A DNA stretch of 64,000 nucleotides from Mycolicibacterium insubricum (GCF_010731615.1 NZ_AP022618.1:4278001-4342000); one strand, 5' to 3'; shown: positions 21,159 to 32,188, counted from the stretch's first letter. Numbers and translations are program-made. The notes: a model not told the origin generated them from the sequence alone.

Positions 21159-22217
21159 CTAGGCGGGGACCGATTCGACGGCGCGTTCGGCCGCCAGCGG
21201 ACGCTCGGCGATGGTCAGATGGGTCCGATTCGGTTCGCTGCGGTACCGCGACGCGCTGCCGCTGATCCGGCACATCTTCCACACCAACCGGGCCAACGGG
21301 TTCATCAGGCCGGTGTCGTGGCACAGCATCCGGACGTCGCCGAACACGTCGGAGAGCATCTGCCGGGCCTCCGGAGACTTGAAGAAGATGTCCTTCTTCA
21401 CCTCGCGGGGAATGTCGAATTCACGCCAGAAGGCTTTCGGCGGCTTGACGATCGCCGAGCACAGGATCCGCATGGTCAGCGGTACCGCCAGCGACAACAG
21501 GAAGCGCGGCCGGCGGCGCAGCGCCGGCACCCGCTTGCGCAGGTACTCGTGGGCGAAGGAGATATGGCGGGCTTCCTCTGCGACGTGGATCGCCATCACC
21601 CGCTCCATGATCGGGTGCAGTTCCTTGCCCTCGCGCAGGATGGCCTTCTGCAGGTGATCGATCGGCTCCTCGCCGGCGAGCACACCGAAGAAGAACAGCA
21701 GCGGCGTCGGCACGGCGAACAGCGGAATGAGCGGCGAGACCCACTTGAGCATGCGCGGCATGCCCGGCACATCCGCCCCGATGTGGTTCACCATCTCCTG
21801 GAACATCAGGGTGTGGTTGCACTCCTCGACGGATTCGTGCAGACAGTAGCGGTATTCCGGGGAACCGTTCGGCAACCAGAACGCGTACCCCATGAGGCCG
21901 CGGATCAGGATCGACTCGAAGTGCAGGCCGACCTTGGCGACGTTGGCCTGGCGCCACATGCCGATGGCGATCTGCTTCTCCAGCGGCTGCGCCCGATACC
22001 AGGGGTGGCGGCCGATGGGGTCGCTGTTGGTCAGCACCCAACGTGGATCGTTGGGAAAGACCTCGAACTGCGGGTCGTCCCACTCGATGTCCTGGTACGG
22101 ATTGAAGTGCCGGTTGACCGAACCCTCGGACAGGGTTTGCAGCCGTTCGACGTACGGACGGTCGTCACGTACTTCCATGTTCCGGCGCCAGCGGCGGACC
22201 ATCTTCGTGCGTGCCAT
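21159..22217 (-). CDS. Di-iron oxygenase-like protein (AurF family, Rv0885-like)
   Basis: A 352-residue protein resembling the p-aminobenzoate N-oxygenase (AurF) family of di-iron enzymes. Candidate metal-ligand motifs are HESVEECNHTLMF and HVAEEARHISFAHEY, each an E-x-x-H type pair, with an earlier glutamate in FESILIRGLMG. Hydrophobic stretches (PLIPLFAVPTPLLFFFGVLA) suggest a membrane-associated or lipid substrate. The orthologue Rv0885 also adjoins fprB and serC. Its reaction is unknown. The start ATG at 22217 has an AGGAGG-type site (CAGGAGGTCACAG) just upstream on the minus strand, and a tandem palindrome follows at 22242-22271. Confidence 0.88.
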   Translation of the reverse strand: MARTKMVRRWRRNMEVRDDRPYVERLQTLSEGSVNRHFNPYQDIEWDDPQFEVFPNDPRWVLTNSDPIGRHPWYRAQPLEKQIAIGMWRQANVAKVGLHFESILIRGLMGYAFWLPNGSPEYRYCLHESVEECNHTLMFQEMVNHIGADVPGMPRMLKWVSPLIPLFAVPTPLLFFFGVLAGEEPIDHLQKAILREGKELHPIMERVMAIHVAEEARHISFAHEYLRKRVPALRRRPRFLLSLAVPLTMRILCSAIVKPPKAFWREFDIPREVKKDIFFKSPEARQMLSDVFGDVRMLCHDTGLMNPLARLVWKMCRISGSASRYRSEPNRTHLTIAERPLAAERAVESVPA

Positions 22218-22241
22218 CTTCTGTGACCTCCTGTGAGGCAG

Positions 22242-22271
22242 CCAATGGGGCGTTGGCCAATGGGGCGTTGG
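22242..22271. promoter_or_regulatory. Tandem 15-bp dyads upstream of the Rv0885-like gene
   Basis: CCAATGGGGCGTTGG occurs twice head to tail (22242-22256, 22257-22271). Each copy has CCAA/TTGG ends, and the junction TTGGCCAA is itself a perfect palindrome. The pair lies 25-54 nt before the start of the di-iron gene, where a repressor or activator site would be placed. A further direct repeat, GGTACCGCA twice, follows at about 22282-22300. The binding protein is unknown. Confidence 0.55.
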
Positions 22272-22280
22272 ATTGTGTGA

Positions 22281-23558
<1,278 letters not shown>

Positions 23559-23634
23559 CCCGGTCCCGCGTGTCCTCCCGGTTATCGATCCGTTACTCAA
23601 CTAGGCTGCGCTCAACGTGGGCAGGGAGGCCGGG

Positions 23635-24498
23635 ATGCGGGATCTGAAGGTTGTCGGACTCGACGTCACCGGCCGGAACGTGATCTGCGAGATCGACCAG
23701 CACAGTGCCGACGCCCCGGACAAGTTCAGGCTGCCGCTCAACGAGCAGCTGCGCGCGGCGGTGCGTGGCGAGCAGGCCAAGGCCGGTCAGACCGAGATCG
23801 AGATCGAACCCAACCTGCTGCGCCCGCGCGACATCCAGGCCCGGATCCGGGCGGGAGCGTCGGTGGAGCAGCTGGTCGCCCTGTGCGGCGGCGACATCCA
23901 CCGGATCCAGCGGTTCGCCGACCCGGTGTTGCTGGAGCGGGCCCGGGCGGCCGAGCTGGCCACCGCCGCCCATCCGATGCTCGACGACGGGCCGTCGGTG
24001 CTGACCCTGCTGGAGACGGTGTCGGGCACCCTGATCGGCCGCGGGCTCAACCCGGAGAACCTGGTCTGGGACGCGTGGCGCAACGAGGACGGCCGGTGGA
24101 CCGTACAGCTGGCCTGGCAGGCCGGCCGCTCGGAGAACGTCGCGCACTTCCGGTATTCGCCCGGCTCGCACGGCGGCACCGTGACCGCGATCGACGACAC
24201 CGCCGCCGAGCTGATCGACCCGTCGTCCACCCGCCCGCTGCGCCCGCTGGCCGCCGTCGCGCAATTGGACTTCAGGGCCACACCGGCTCCGAAGGCCCCG
24301 GCCGTGCCGAAGCCCACCGCCCAGAAGCCGGCTGCTGTGGCCCAGGCCCCGGCAGCCCCTCCCGCGACGGCTGCGACGCCGGTTGCGCCCGAACCCGAAC
24401 CCGAGGCCCCCAAGCACCGCAGTCGCGGCCGCGCCCACCCGACGGTTCCCGGCTGGGAGGACGTCCTGCTGGGCGTGCGTTCCGGCAGCGAGCGCTGA
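23635..24498 (+). CDS. sepH: Septation protein SepH
   Basis: A 287-residue protein of the DUF3071/SepH family, Rv0883c-like. The N-terminal domain (MRDLKVVGLDVTGRNVICEI to about residue 90) includes a helix-turn-helix-like stretch (LLRPRDIQARIRAGASVEQL). A middle region and an Ala/Pro-rich tail (PAPKAPAVPKPTAQKPAAVA) end in PTVPGWEDVLLGVRSG. SepH proteins from actinobacteria bind FtsZ and help divisome assembly. The ATG at 23635 was chosen for its GCAGGGAGG ribosome binding site and its homology start; it removes six residues from the longest frame. Confidence 0.92.
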   Translation: MRDLKVVGLDVTGRNVICEIDQHSADAPDKFRLPLNEQLRAAVRGEQAKAGQTEIEIEPNLLRPRDIQARIRAGASVEQLVALCGGDIHRIQRFADPVLLERARAAELATAAHPMLDDGPSVLTLLETVSGTLIGRGLNPENLVWDAWRNEDGRWTVQLAWQAGRSENVAHFRYSPGSHGGTVTAIDDTAAELIDPSSTRPLRPLAAVAQLDFRATPAPKAPAVPKPTAQKPAAVAQAPAAPPATAATPVAPEPEPEAPKHRSRGRAHPTVPGWEDVLLGVRSGSER

Positions 24499-24533
24499 CC
24501 GCCGGCAACCAGATCGCCCGCTTCGGCGTACGC

Positions 24534-24582
24534 AACTGGTCATTCGACCCCGTCGTGCCGAGTGACCGACCACTTACGTACC
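24534..24582. repeat. Third, diverged member of the 49-bp hairpin repeat family
   Basis: This stretch aligns without gaps to the copies at 6093-6141 and 6208-6256 over the full 49 bp, sharing AACTGGT at one end, CGACCCCGTCG-like middle sequence and ACCACTTACGT at the other. It occupies the gap between sepH and the methyltransferase gene. Identity is clearly lower than between the other two copies. Confidence 0.55.
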
Positions 24583-24618
24583 GGCCCGACGGCTGATGGG
24601 CACGAGAACCCCCGTCGG

Positions 24619-24624
24619 TAGGTT
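24619..24624 (+). promoter_or_regulatory. -10 hexamer before the TrmH-family gene
   Basis: TAGGTT lies 7 nt before the GTG at 24632. This spacing supports a leaderless transcript and is the reason for preferring that GTG over the ATG at 24596. Confidence 0.45.
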
Positions 24625-24631
24625 GTCTCAA

Positions 24632-25471
24632 GTGCCCTGCCCGCCCGAAATCCTCGTCGTCGACATCGATGATCCGGCCGATCCGCGGCTGGACGACTTC
24701 CGCGACCTCAACAGCGTCGACCGTCGTCCCGACCTGCCGGGCGGCAAGGGCCTGGTGATCGCCGAGGGCGTGCTGGTCGCCGAGCGCATGCTGGCCTCCC
24801 GCTTCGCCCCGCACGCCCTGTTGGGAACCGACCGTCGCCTCACCGAACTGACGCCGGCGCTGACCGCCGCCGGCCGGGTGGACCTGCCCTATTTCCGGAC
24901 CAGCGCCGAGGTGATGGCCGAGGTGGTCGGCTTCCACCTCAACCGCGGGGTGCTGGCCGCCGCCCGTCGTACCCGGGAGCTGGATCCGGCCGATCTGCTG
25001 GCCGCCGCGAGGACGGTGGCCGTGCTCGAGGGGGTAAACGACCACGAGAACCTTGGCTCGATCTTCCGCAACGCCGCCGGTCTGGGTGTCGACGCGGTGT
25101 TGTTCGGCCCCGGCTGCGCCGATCCGCTGTATCGCCGCGCCGTGCGGGTCTCCATGGGGCATGCGCTGCTGGTGCCGTTCGCCCGGACCCCGGCCTGGCC
25201 GATAGGTCTGCGGATGCTGGCCGAGCACGGGTTCACCGTGCTGGCCATGACCCCGGGACCCCGGTCCGTGTCGCTGGCCGAGGCGATGACCCGGGCCGCC
25301 GATGCCCGGGTGGCGATCCTCGTCGGCGCCGAGGGGCCGGGGCTGACCGAGACCGCACTGCGGGCCGCCGACCTGCGGGTGCGCATCCCGATGTCGCGCG
25401 GCACCGATTCGCTGAACGTGGCGACCGCCGCCGCCCTGGCCTTCTACGAGCGCGTTAGGGTGGCGCCGTGA
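24632..25471 (+). CDS. TrmH/SpoU-family RNA 2'-O-methyltransferase, Rv0881-like
   Basis: A protein of 279 residues (291 if the ATG at 24596 is used). The SPOUT knot motifs are present: motif 1 in VLEGVNDHENLGSIFRNAAG, motif 2 in LVGAEGPGLTE and motif 3 in RIPMSRGTDSLNVATAAALA. The N-terminal RNA-binding part begins DIDDPADPRLDDFRDLNSVD. It should methylate a ribose 2'-OH in rRNA or tRNA using S-adenosylmethionine; the target nucleotide is not known. The stop overlaps the next gene's GTG (GTGA), so the two may be coupled, although that gene has its own apparent promoter. Confidence 0.92.
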   Translation: MPCPPEILVVDIDDPADPRLDDFRDLNSVDRRPDLPGGKGLVIAEGVLVAERMLASRFAPHALLGTDRRLTELTPALTAAGRVDLPYFRTSAEVMAEVVGFHLNRGVLAAARRTRELDPADLLAAARTVAVLEGVNDHENLGSIFRNAAGLGVDAVLFGPGCADPLYRRAVRVSMGHALLVPFARTPAWPIGLRMLAEHGFTVLAMTPGPRSVSLAEAMTRAADARVAILVGAEGPGLTETALRAADLRVRIPMSRGTDSLNVATAAALAFYERVRVAP

Positions 25472-25761
25472 CCGATCGACACCCCGGCGACGGGCCCACC
25501 CCGTGGGGAACCGGACTGACGGTGGCGGCATTCGTCGCGACGGCCACCGGCATCGCGGTGGTGGTGCTCGGCATCGGACTGATCCGGGTGCATCCGTTGC
25601 TCGCGGTGGGCCTGAACCTGGTGGCCGTCGGCGGTCTGGCGCCGACGGTATGGGGCTGGCGTCACACCCCGGTGCTGCGCTGGCTGGTGCCCGGGCTGAC
25701 CGTCGGCGTCGCCGTAGGCTGGCTGATCCTGCTAGCCGGCGGCGCCACCGGAAGTCTCTAG
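25468..25761 (+). CDS. Small membrane protein, DUF2537-like (Rv0882-like)
   Basis: A 97-residue protein with a short polar N-terminus and three hydrophobic segments: GLTVAAFVATATGIAVVVLG, LLAVGLNLVAVGGLAPTVW and LVPGLTVGVAVGWLILLAGG. This length and pattern match Rv0882, which neighbours Rv0881 in M. tuberculosis. The GTG start at 25468 overlaps the methyltransferase stop, and TAGGGT at 25456-25461 sits 6 nt upstream, so a separate leaderless transcript is possible. Function unknown. Confidence 0.8.
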   Translation: MTDRHPGDGPTPWGTGLTVAAFVATATGIAVVVLGIGLIRVHPLLAVGLNLVAVGGLAPTVWGWRHTPVLRWLVPGLTVGVAVGWLILLAGGATGSL

Positions 25762-25823
25762 CCGACCCCACACCGGCACCTAAACCGCGTGCCGCAACTT
25801 ACCGATGGGTAGAGTTGCCGACG

Positions 25824-26081
25824 ATGTCCGCTGCAGCCCGAGAAGCCGTCCAGCCACCGCCGCTACCGGCGGCGCTGCTGGACCCGGTGCCGATGGTCGC
25901 CGTCGGCGCCATGCTCTGGCTGCTGGCGACCATCGCCGCCTTCACCATCGACGCGTGCGCGACCTGGCGGCCGGTCACGCTGGCCGGCCTCGGCGTCGGC
26001 GTGCTGGGCACCGGCATCTTCCTGTGGCAGCGCAGCGCCGCCCGCCGGGGTGCTCGCGGCGCCCAGACCGGCCTGAGCTAA
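25824..26081 (+). CDS. Small two-helix membrane protein, Rv0879c/DUF2530-like
   Basis: An 85-residue protein with segments VPMVAVGAMLWLLATIAAFTI and VTLAGLGVGVLGTGIFLW, then a basic tail (QRSAARRGARGAQ). The arrangement fits the DUF2530 family. The ATG at 25824 is preceded by TAGAGT at 25810-25815, 8 nt away, so a leaderless start is likely; the longer frame upstream reads as Ala/Arg-rich shadow sequence of the previous gene. Function unknown. Confidence 0.72.
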   Translation: MSAAAREAVQPPPLPAALLDPVPMVAVGAMLWLLATIAAFTIDACATWRPVTLAGLGVGVLGTGIFLWQRSAARRGARGAQTGLS

Positions 26082-26123
26082 ACCCCCTGATCGTCCCGAA
26101 AACCCACCAGAACGGAGACACCC

Positions 26124-26579
26124 ATGGCTGCCGAACTCCTGCAGGCCCAGATCGACATCGCCGCCCCGCCGTCGAAGGTGTGGGCGCTGATCTCGGACTT
26201 CAAGCGGATGCCCGAGTGGAGCCCTCAGTGCCGGCTGATGAAGCCGCTCGGCGCGGTCAAGCCCGGTACCCGCACCTTCAACATGAACCGCCGCGGGATG
26301 CTGTTCTGGCCGACGACCTGCACGGTCACCGAGGTGGAGCCGGACCGCAAGCTGGCTTTCAAGGTCGACGCCAACGGCACCACCTGGAGCTACGAGCTGG
26401 AGGCCACAAAGACCGGCACCCGGCTGGTCGAGTCCCGGCGTGCGCCCAACGGCATGGTGAGCACGGTGTCGCGGGTGCTGACCGACAACGTGCTGGGCGG
26501 CACCGACGATTTCGAGGTGGAGCTGGTCGAGGGGATGAACACCTCGCTGGCCCGGATCAAGGCCGCGGCGGAGCGATGA
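26124..26579 (+). CDS. SRPBCC-family protein
   Basis: A 151-residue START/Bet v 1-like protein (AQIDIAAPPSKVWALISDFKR at the N-terminus, SLARIKAAAER in the C-terminal helix). It is the second of three such proteins in the window, after 997-1434 and before 47387-47827, and resembles the polyketide-cyclase/lipid-transport group. The ribosome binding site AACGGAGAC precedes the ATG at 26124. The 3' end overlaps the convergent DUF3027 gene by 23 bp. Ligand unknown. Confidence 0.85.
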   Translation: MAAELLQAQIDIAAPPSKVWALISDFKRMPEWSPQCRLMKPLGAVKPGTRTFNMNRRGMLFWPTTCTVTEVEPDRKLAFKVDANGTTWSYELEATKTGTRLVESRRAPNGMVSTVSRVLTDNVLGGTDDFEVELVEGMNTSLARIKAAAER

Positions 26580-27369
26580 CCTCGACGACCCCGTCGTCGT
26601 AGGGGTCATACGCCGGCGACCCGATCAGCGGCGCCGGCGGGGTGTCCGAGTGCGCGCCGCAGCCGTAGCCGAAGTCGACCACCCGGCCGTCGGCGGCCAG
26701 TTCGTTGGCGCAGACGCCGAACAGCCGGCCCAGCGAGCCGGACAGGTTCACCAGATAACCGCAGTCGCGGCAGTGCCGCTTGGTGGCCCGCGCCATCGCC
26801 GACTCGGGCCCGAACTCACCGTCGTGCCAGCGTTCGGCGGCCTCCACGCGGCCCCACAGGCTGAGCACCCGGCGCCGGCCCAGGCCGATCTCCGGTGCGG
26901 ACTCGTCGACACCCGGGTCCCCCGAGAGGGTGTAGCCGGGCACCAGACGCGGGTCGTCCGGCGGGGAGGCCAGCAGGTCGCCCGGGCTCAGGTCACCGGG
27001 AACCACTCGCTCCTCCCACGGCAGCCAGGGCGGGGCGAGCAGCGCGTCGGGTCCCGGGACCAGCACGACCTCGCTGACGGTGACGTGCCCGGCGCCGGGA
27101 TAGCCGGCCACCACGACGGCCCATTCCCAGCCGCTGTAGCCGGCAACCGTGGCCGTGAAGCGGTGCGTGGCCGAGCTGGCGTCCTCGAAGTCGGCACCGA
27201 GGTAGTCGCCGACGGTGCCGCCGCACTCCTGCACCGCGGTGCGGGCGGATTCGACGGCACCCAGCAGCATCGCCCGCAGTTCCTCGACAAGGACCGGGTC
27301 GGGCTCGGGCGTATCGACCGGGACCAGCGGCTCCACCGCTTCGCTGACGCTGTTCATATCGCCGTCCAT
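26557..27369 (-). CDS. DUF3027-family protein (Rv0877-like)
   Basis: A 270-residue soluble protein of unknown function. A central block SATHRFTATVAGYSGWEWAV is the most recognisable part of the family. Near the C-terminus two cysteines (HCRDCGYLV) and later C and H residues (FGVCANEL, GYGCGAH) could form a zinc site. It sits next to the MFS-like gene at 27461, divergently, as Rv0877 and Rv0876c do. The start could also be the second ATG at 27357 (MNSVSEAVEPLV). The 3' end overlaps the SRPBCC gene on the other strand. Confidence 0.82.
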   Translation of the reverse strand: MDGDMNSVSEAVEPLVPVDTPEPDPVLVEELRAMLLGAVESARTAVQECGGTVGDYLGADFEDASSATHRFTATVAGYSGWEWAVVVAGYPGAGHVTVSEVVLVPGPDALLAPPWLPWEERVVPGDLSPGDLLASPPDDPRLVPGYTLSGDPGVDESAPEIGLGRRRVLSLWGRVEAAERWHDGEFGPESAMARATKRHCRDCGYLVNLSGSLGRLFGVCANELAADGRVVDFGYGCGAHSDTPPAPLIGSPAYDPYDDGVVEVIAPPRP

Positions 27370-27460
27370 CTTGCCCGATCCGGACGCCGGTTATCCACAC
27401 CGGTGGCCGTCCGGCCTGCCGCTGCCGTCACCACCACCGCGCATGAGGGACAATCCTGGG

Positions 27461-29179
27461 GTGTCCCAACAACGTCGTGATCGTCCGTCACGCGGCGAAC
27501 ACCCGGGCATGGCCAACTACCCGACGGAACCGAGGGATCCGGCCCAGCCGAGGCCCGGCTCGTCGGCGGGCAACCGTTATCTGCCCCCGCTCGACGACGA
27601 CTGGACCTCCCATCACCGCGGCCAGGACGACGAACGCCCGCCCGAGCCGCGCGACGGCGACCGGGTCGGCGGCACCGCCCGGTCGGCCGCCATGCGCAGC
27701 CGCGAGATGGGTTACCGGATGTACGGCATGGTGCAGCGCGCGGCCACCGCCGACGGGGCCGACAAGTCCGGGCTGACCGCGCTGACCTGGCCGGTGGTGG
27801 CGAACTTCGCCGTTGACGCCGCGATGGCCGTCGCATTGGCTAACACGTTGTTCTTCGCCGCGGCGACCGGCGAGTCCAAGAGCCGGGTGGCGCTGTACCT
27901 GCTGATCACCATCGCCCCCTTCGCGGTGATCGCCCCGGTGATCGGCCCGGCGCTGGACCGGCTGCAGCACGGCCGCAGGGTCGCGCTGGCGGTGTCGTTC
28001 GGGCTGCGCACGCTGCTGGCACTGCTGCTGATCGCCAACTACGACGGCGCCACCGGCAGCTTCCCGTCGTGGGTGCTCTATCCGGCGGCGCTGGGCATGA
28101 TGGTGCTGTCGAAATCGTTCTCGGTGCTGCGCAGCGCGGTCACGCCACGGGTGATGCCACCGAACATCGACCTGGTCCGGGTCAATTCCCGATTGACCAT
28201 GTTCGGCCTGATCGGCGGCACCATCGTCGGCGGCGGGATCGCCGCGGCCATCGAGTACGTCTGCACCACCCTGTTCGAGCTGCCCGGCGCCCTGCTGGTG
28301 GTGCTGATCGTGACGCTGGCCGGCGCCGCGCTGTCCATGCGCATACCCAGCTGGGTGGAGGTCACCGCCGGCGAGGTGCCCACCACCCTGAGCTACCACG
28401 ACGATTCCAATCCGCTGCGTCGTCATCCGCATCCGCTCACCGAAGCCGAGGACGAGCGGCAGCCGATGGGCCGCAACATCATCACGTCGCTGTGGGGCAA
28501 CTGCACCATCAAGGCGATGGTGGGCTTTCTGTTCCTGTACCCGGCGTTCGTCGCCAGGCAGCAGGGCGACGGCGGCTGGGAGCAGCTGGCCATCCTGGGT
28601 GTCATCGGCGCCGCAGCGGGCATCGGGAACTTCATCGGCAACTTCACCGCCGCGCGGCTCAAACTGGGCCGCCCGGCGATGCTGGTGGTCCGGGCGACGA
28701 TGGCCGTCACCGCGATGGCGCTGGCCGCCGCGGTGGCCGGCAGCCTGCCCGTCGTCGCCGCCGCCACGATGATCACCTCCGGCGCCAGCGCCATCGCCAA
28801 GGCCTCGCTGGACGCGTCGCTGCAGCACGACCTGCCGGAGCGGTCCCGGGCCTCGGCGTTCGGCCGCAGTGAGTCGGTGCTGCAGTTGGCCTGGGTGCTC
28901 GGCGGGGCGCTCGGCGTGCTCGTCTACACCGAGTGGACGGTGGGTTTCACCGCGATCAGCGCCCTGCTGATCCTCGGGCTGGCGCAGACCATCGTCAGCT
29001 TCGAGGGCGGATCGCTGATCCCCGGATTCGGCGGCAACCGGCCAGTCATGGTGGGATCTGAGGACGGTTCGGCGAGGGTAGGCGGAGTTGGCGCGAGCGA
29101 AGCGAGTGCCGGCGGAGCCGGACCGAAGCCGGGACCGTCCGCAAACAAACCGGACCCGACTGCTGGGAGTTACCGATGA
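27461..29179 (+). CDS. MFS-type membrane protein, Rv0876c-like
   Basis: A 572-residue protein. A polar N-terminal region of about 100 residues precedes about twelve hydrophobic segments (first ALTWPVVANFAVDAAMAVAL). The last helix ends near TIVSFEGG. M. tuberculosis Rv0876c has the same plan and neighbours. The start was placed at the GTG 27461 (VSQQRRDRPSRGEHPGMANY); the ATG at 27509 is an alternative. The C-terminal ~40 residues (including GASEASAGGAGPKPGPSA) are encoded by an intergenic-type repeat also found at 13591-13770, so the native C-terminus has probably been extended by a repeat insertion. The stop overlaps the next ATG (ATGA). Substrate unknown. Confidence 0.85.
   Translation: MSQQRRDRPSRGEHPGMANYPTEPRDPAQPRPGSSAGNRYLPPLDDDWTSHHRGQDDERPPEPRDGDRVGGTARSAAMRSREMGYRMYGMVQRAATADGADKSGLTALTWPVVANFAVDAAMAVALANTLFFAAATGESKSRVALYLLITIAPFAVIAPVIGPALDRLQHGRRVALAVSFGLRTLLALLLIANYDGATGSFPSWVLYPAALGMMVLSKSFSVLRSAVTPRVMPPNIDLVRVNSRLTMFGLIGGTIVGGGIAAAIEYVCTTLFELPGALLVVLIVTLAGAALSMRIPSWVEVTAGEVPTTLSYHDDSNPLRRHPHPLTEAEDERQPMGRNIITSLWGNCTIKAMVGFLFLYPAFVARQQGDGGWEQLAILGVIGAAAGIGNFIGNFTAARLKLGRPAMLVVRATMAVTAMALAAAVAGSLPVVAAATMITSGASAIAKASLDASLQHDLPERSRASAFGRSESVLQLAWVLGGALGVLVYTEWTVGFTAISALLILGLAQTIVSFEGGSLIPGFGGNRPVMVGSEDGSARVGGVGASEASAGGAGPKPGPSANKPDPTAGSYR
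29066..29153 (+). repeat. Dispersed ~88-bp repeat inside the 3' end of the MFS-like gene
   Basis: This stretch matches the reverse complement of the 90-bp units at 13591-13770, with about 17 mismatches by eye. The best core is GCGAGTGCCGGCGGAGCCG. Here it is translated as the C-terminal tail of the membrane protein. Both copies adjoin the end of an MFS-type gene. Confidence 0.8.
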
Positions 29180-29685
29180 AACGCTGGGTGGCCGTGCTGG
29201 CCGGATGCGCGCTGGTGCTGGCCTCCATCGGGGAGGGCCTGCTGGTCTGGCGGTTCGCCAGGCACCAGGGTCCGCAGTACCCGGAGATCAGCGCGTACTC
29301 GCGCGGTGAAACCGTCCGGGTCGGGCCGTACCTGTACTGCACGCCGCGGGTCGAGGGCAAGACCATCCTCATCGCCGACGACGACTGCGTCGAGCCCGGG
29401 AACAGCGGCACGCTGGTCGTCGACGCGGACAATGCGGTGCAGCTGTCGGTGCCCGAAGAGCTGGCGAGAGGGCCGTGGCGGGTGAATCTGAGCTACGAGA
29501 TCAGCGATGTCGAAGGCCCACACCCGGACGACCAGTCACGCGCACTGACGATCCCGACCGTCGACCCGCTGCGCGGCAGACTGCAGTATTTCGTCGTCGG
29601 GTTGCCCGATCCCGCCGGCCGCTACTACGCCGAATGGACCGTCAACGCCGTCTGGCCCGACGAGAAGGCCACCGCCGCCAACTGA
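29176..29685 (+). CDS. Exported or membrane-anchored protein, Rv0875c-like (DUF2771-like)
   Basis: A 169-residue protein with an N-terminal signal or anchor (VAVLAGCALVLASIGEGLLVW), followed by a mostly beta-type extracytoplasmic domain with two cysteines (LYCTPRVEG, DDDCVEPG) that could pair. It begins with an ATGA overlap to the MFS-like gene, so the two are translationally coupled, as in M. tuberculosis Rv0876c-Rv0875c. Function unknown. Confidence 0.82.
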   Translation: MKRWVAVLAGCALVLASIGEGLLVWRFARHQGPQYPEISAYSRGETVRVGPYLYCTPRVEGKTILIADDDCVEPGNSGTLVVDADNAVQLSVPEELARGPWRVNLSYEISDVEGPHPDDQSRALTIPTVDPLRGRLQYFVVGLPDPAGRYYAEWTVNAVWPDEKATAAN

Positions 29686-29701
29686 GCCGGGAAGGAAGCT
29701 A

Positions 29702-29847
29702 AGCGTGGTTTACGGCGTCGAGAGTGCGCTCAGCCGCGGTTTCCGGATCGGCAGTGCGGTGAGCTCGCTGGAAAGCCCCGATTCGGGCGAAAACGCCACG
29801 CTCAGTGCACTCCCGACGCGAAAACCACGCTCAGTGCACTACCGACG
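29702..29847. repeat. Intergenic repeat cluster: two tandem copies and one inverted copy
   Basis: Bases 29788-29818 and 29819-29847 are adjacent copies differing by a 2-bp deletion and one substitution (core CCACGCTCAGTGCACT). An inverted, more diverged copy at about 29702-29743 reads AGCGTGGTTTACGGCGTCG and then GAGTGCGCTCAG. The cluster lies between the convergent ends of the Rv0875c-like gene and cspB, and could fold into a long hairpin. Confidence 0.7.
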
Positions 29848-29883
29848 GCCGTCGACTCGCCCAGCCGCGGATCGCCGAACGGA

Positions 29884-30309
29884 TTAGGCGTCGAGCTCGC
29901 GGGCGACGGCCTTGACCACCTCGGAGACCCGGCGGGCGATCTTGCGGTCCGGGTAGCGGCCCTTGCGCAGCTCGGGCTGCACGGTGCCCTCCAGCAGCGT
30001 GATCATGTCCTCGACCATGCCGTGCAGCTCGTCGGGGGTGTGCTTGTGCTCGGCCGGGCCGCCCTCGCGGCGGGGAGCCTCCCGACGGGTTTTGGCCAGG
30101 CTCGGCGGATCCCCCAGCAGGGTCACCTGCAGCGCCTGCGGGCCGCGACGGCCCGAGGCGATGCCGAACTCCACGCGCTGGCCGGCCTTGAGGTCCGTCA
30201 CGCCCGCGGGCAGCGCCGAAGACGGGACGTAGACGTCCTCGCCCTCTTCCTGCGCCACGAAGCCGAAGCCCTTCTCCGCGCTGTACCACTTCACCTTGCC
30301 GGTCGGCAC
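29884..30309 (-). CDS. cspB: Cold-shock-domain protein CspB
   Basis: A 141-residue protein. Residues 1-66 are a cold-shock domain with RNP-like motifs ([17 protein letters not shown] and VYVPSSAL). The remaining 75 residues are charged and helical ([18 protein letters not shown]), an extension also found in M. tuberculosis CspB (Rv0871, 135 residues) but absent from short CspA proteins. It should bind single-stranded RNA or DNA. The gene is divergent from rpfA across 642 bp. Confidence 0.93.
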   Translation of the reverse strand: MPTGKVKWYSAEKGFGFVAQEEGEDVYVPSSALPAGVTDLKAGQRVEFGIASGRRGPQALQVTLLGDPPSLAKTRREAPRREGGPAEHKHTPDELHGMVEDMITLLEGTVQPELRKGRYPDRKIARRVSEVVKAVARELDA

Positions 30310-30494
30310 TGTCGTTCACCCGCTCAAACTCGCGGCCACCGGCGGTGGCCTGTACATGAGAAAACGCCTCGCCTGCGCGAGACGCCACTGCCGCCGATCC
30401 TACTCGGCCCGGTGGCAAAGCGGCATCCACTTGTCCAGCGGGCCCACGGATACCCACAAATCCACCGGTCTATCCGCCAACCGGCCGATCTCGA

Positions 30495-30510
30495 CGTGAT
30501 TTACCTCACA
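30495..30510. promoter_or_regulatory. CRP-like binding site upstream of rpfA
   Basis: CGTGATTTACCTCACA contains a perfect GTGA-N6-TCAC dyad, the consensus of the cAMP receptor protein family. The M. tuberculosis CRP (Rv3676) is known to act on the rpfA promoter. The site is about 85 bp upstream of the proposed -10 hexamer, a normal distance for activation. Confidence 0.7.
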
Positions 30511-30689
30511 TAACGATCCGGTCACAAAATGTCCAACACTCGAAACCTGTGAGGAAAGTCCTGCGGGAACGCGGGTCCGAAGTGGCGTTTTAATACCCTC
30601 TTAAAGTTTGCTGGAGGCCGAAACGCCGATCACACGACGACGTGACGGGATAACTGGGACCCGTTACCGTCTCCTTTCGTGCCCGTTGG

Positions 30690-32097
<1,408 letters not shown>

Positions 32098-32108
32098 ACC
32101 CGATCGAG

Positions 32109-32145
32109 AAAGTCCGGCCCCGCAGATCTGCGGGGCCGGACTTTT
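32109..32145 (+). terminator. Intrinsic terminator of rpfA
   Basis: A 16-bp perfect stem (AAAGTCCGGCCCCGCA with its complement) with a GATC loop and a run of five T at 32141-32145. It begins 11 bp after the rpfA stop. Confidence 0.92.
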
Positions 32146-32188
32146 TCGTCTCCTGGATCCGGGCCCGAAAGCAGCCGGAAACACCGCA

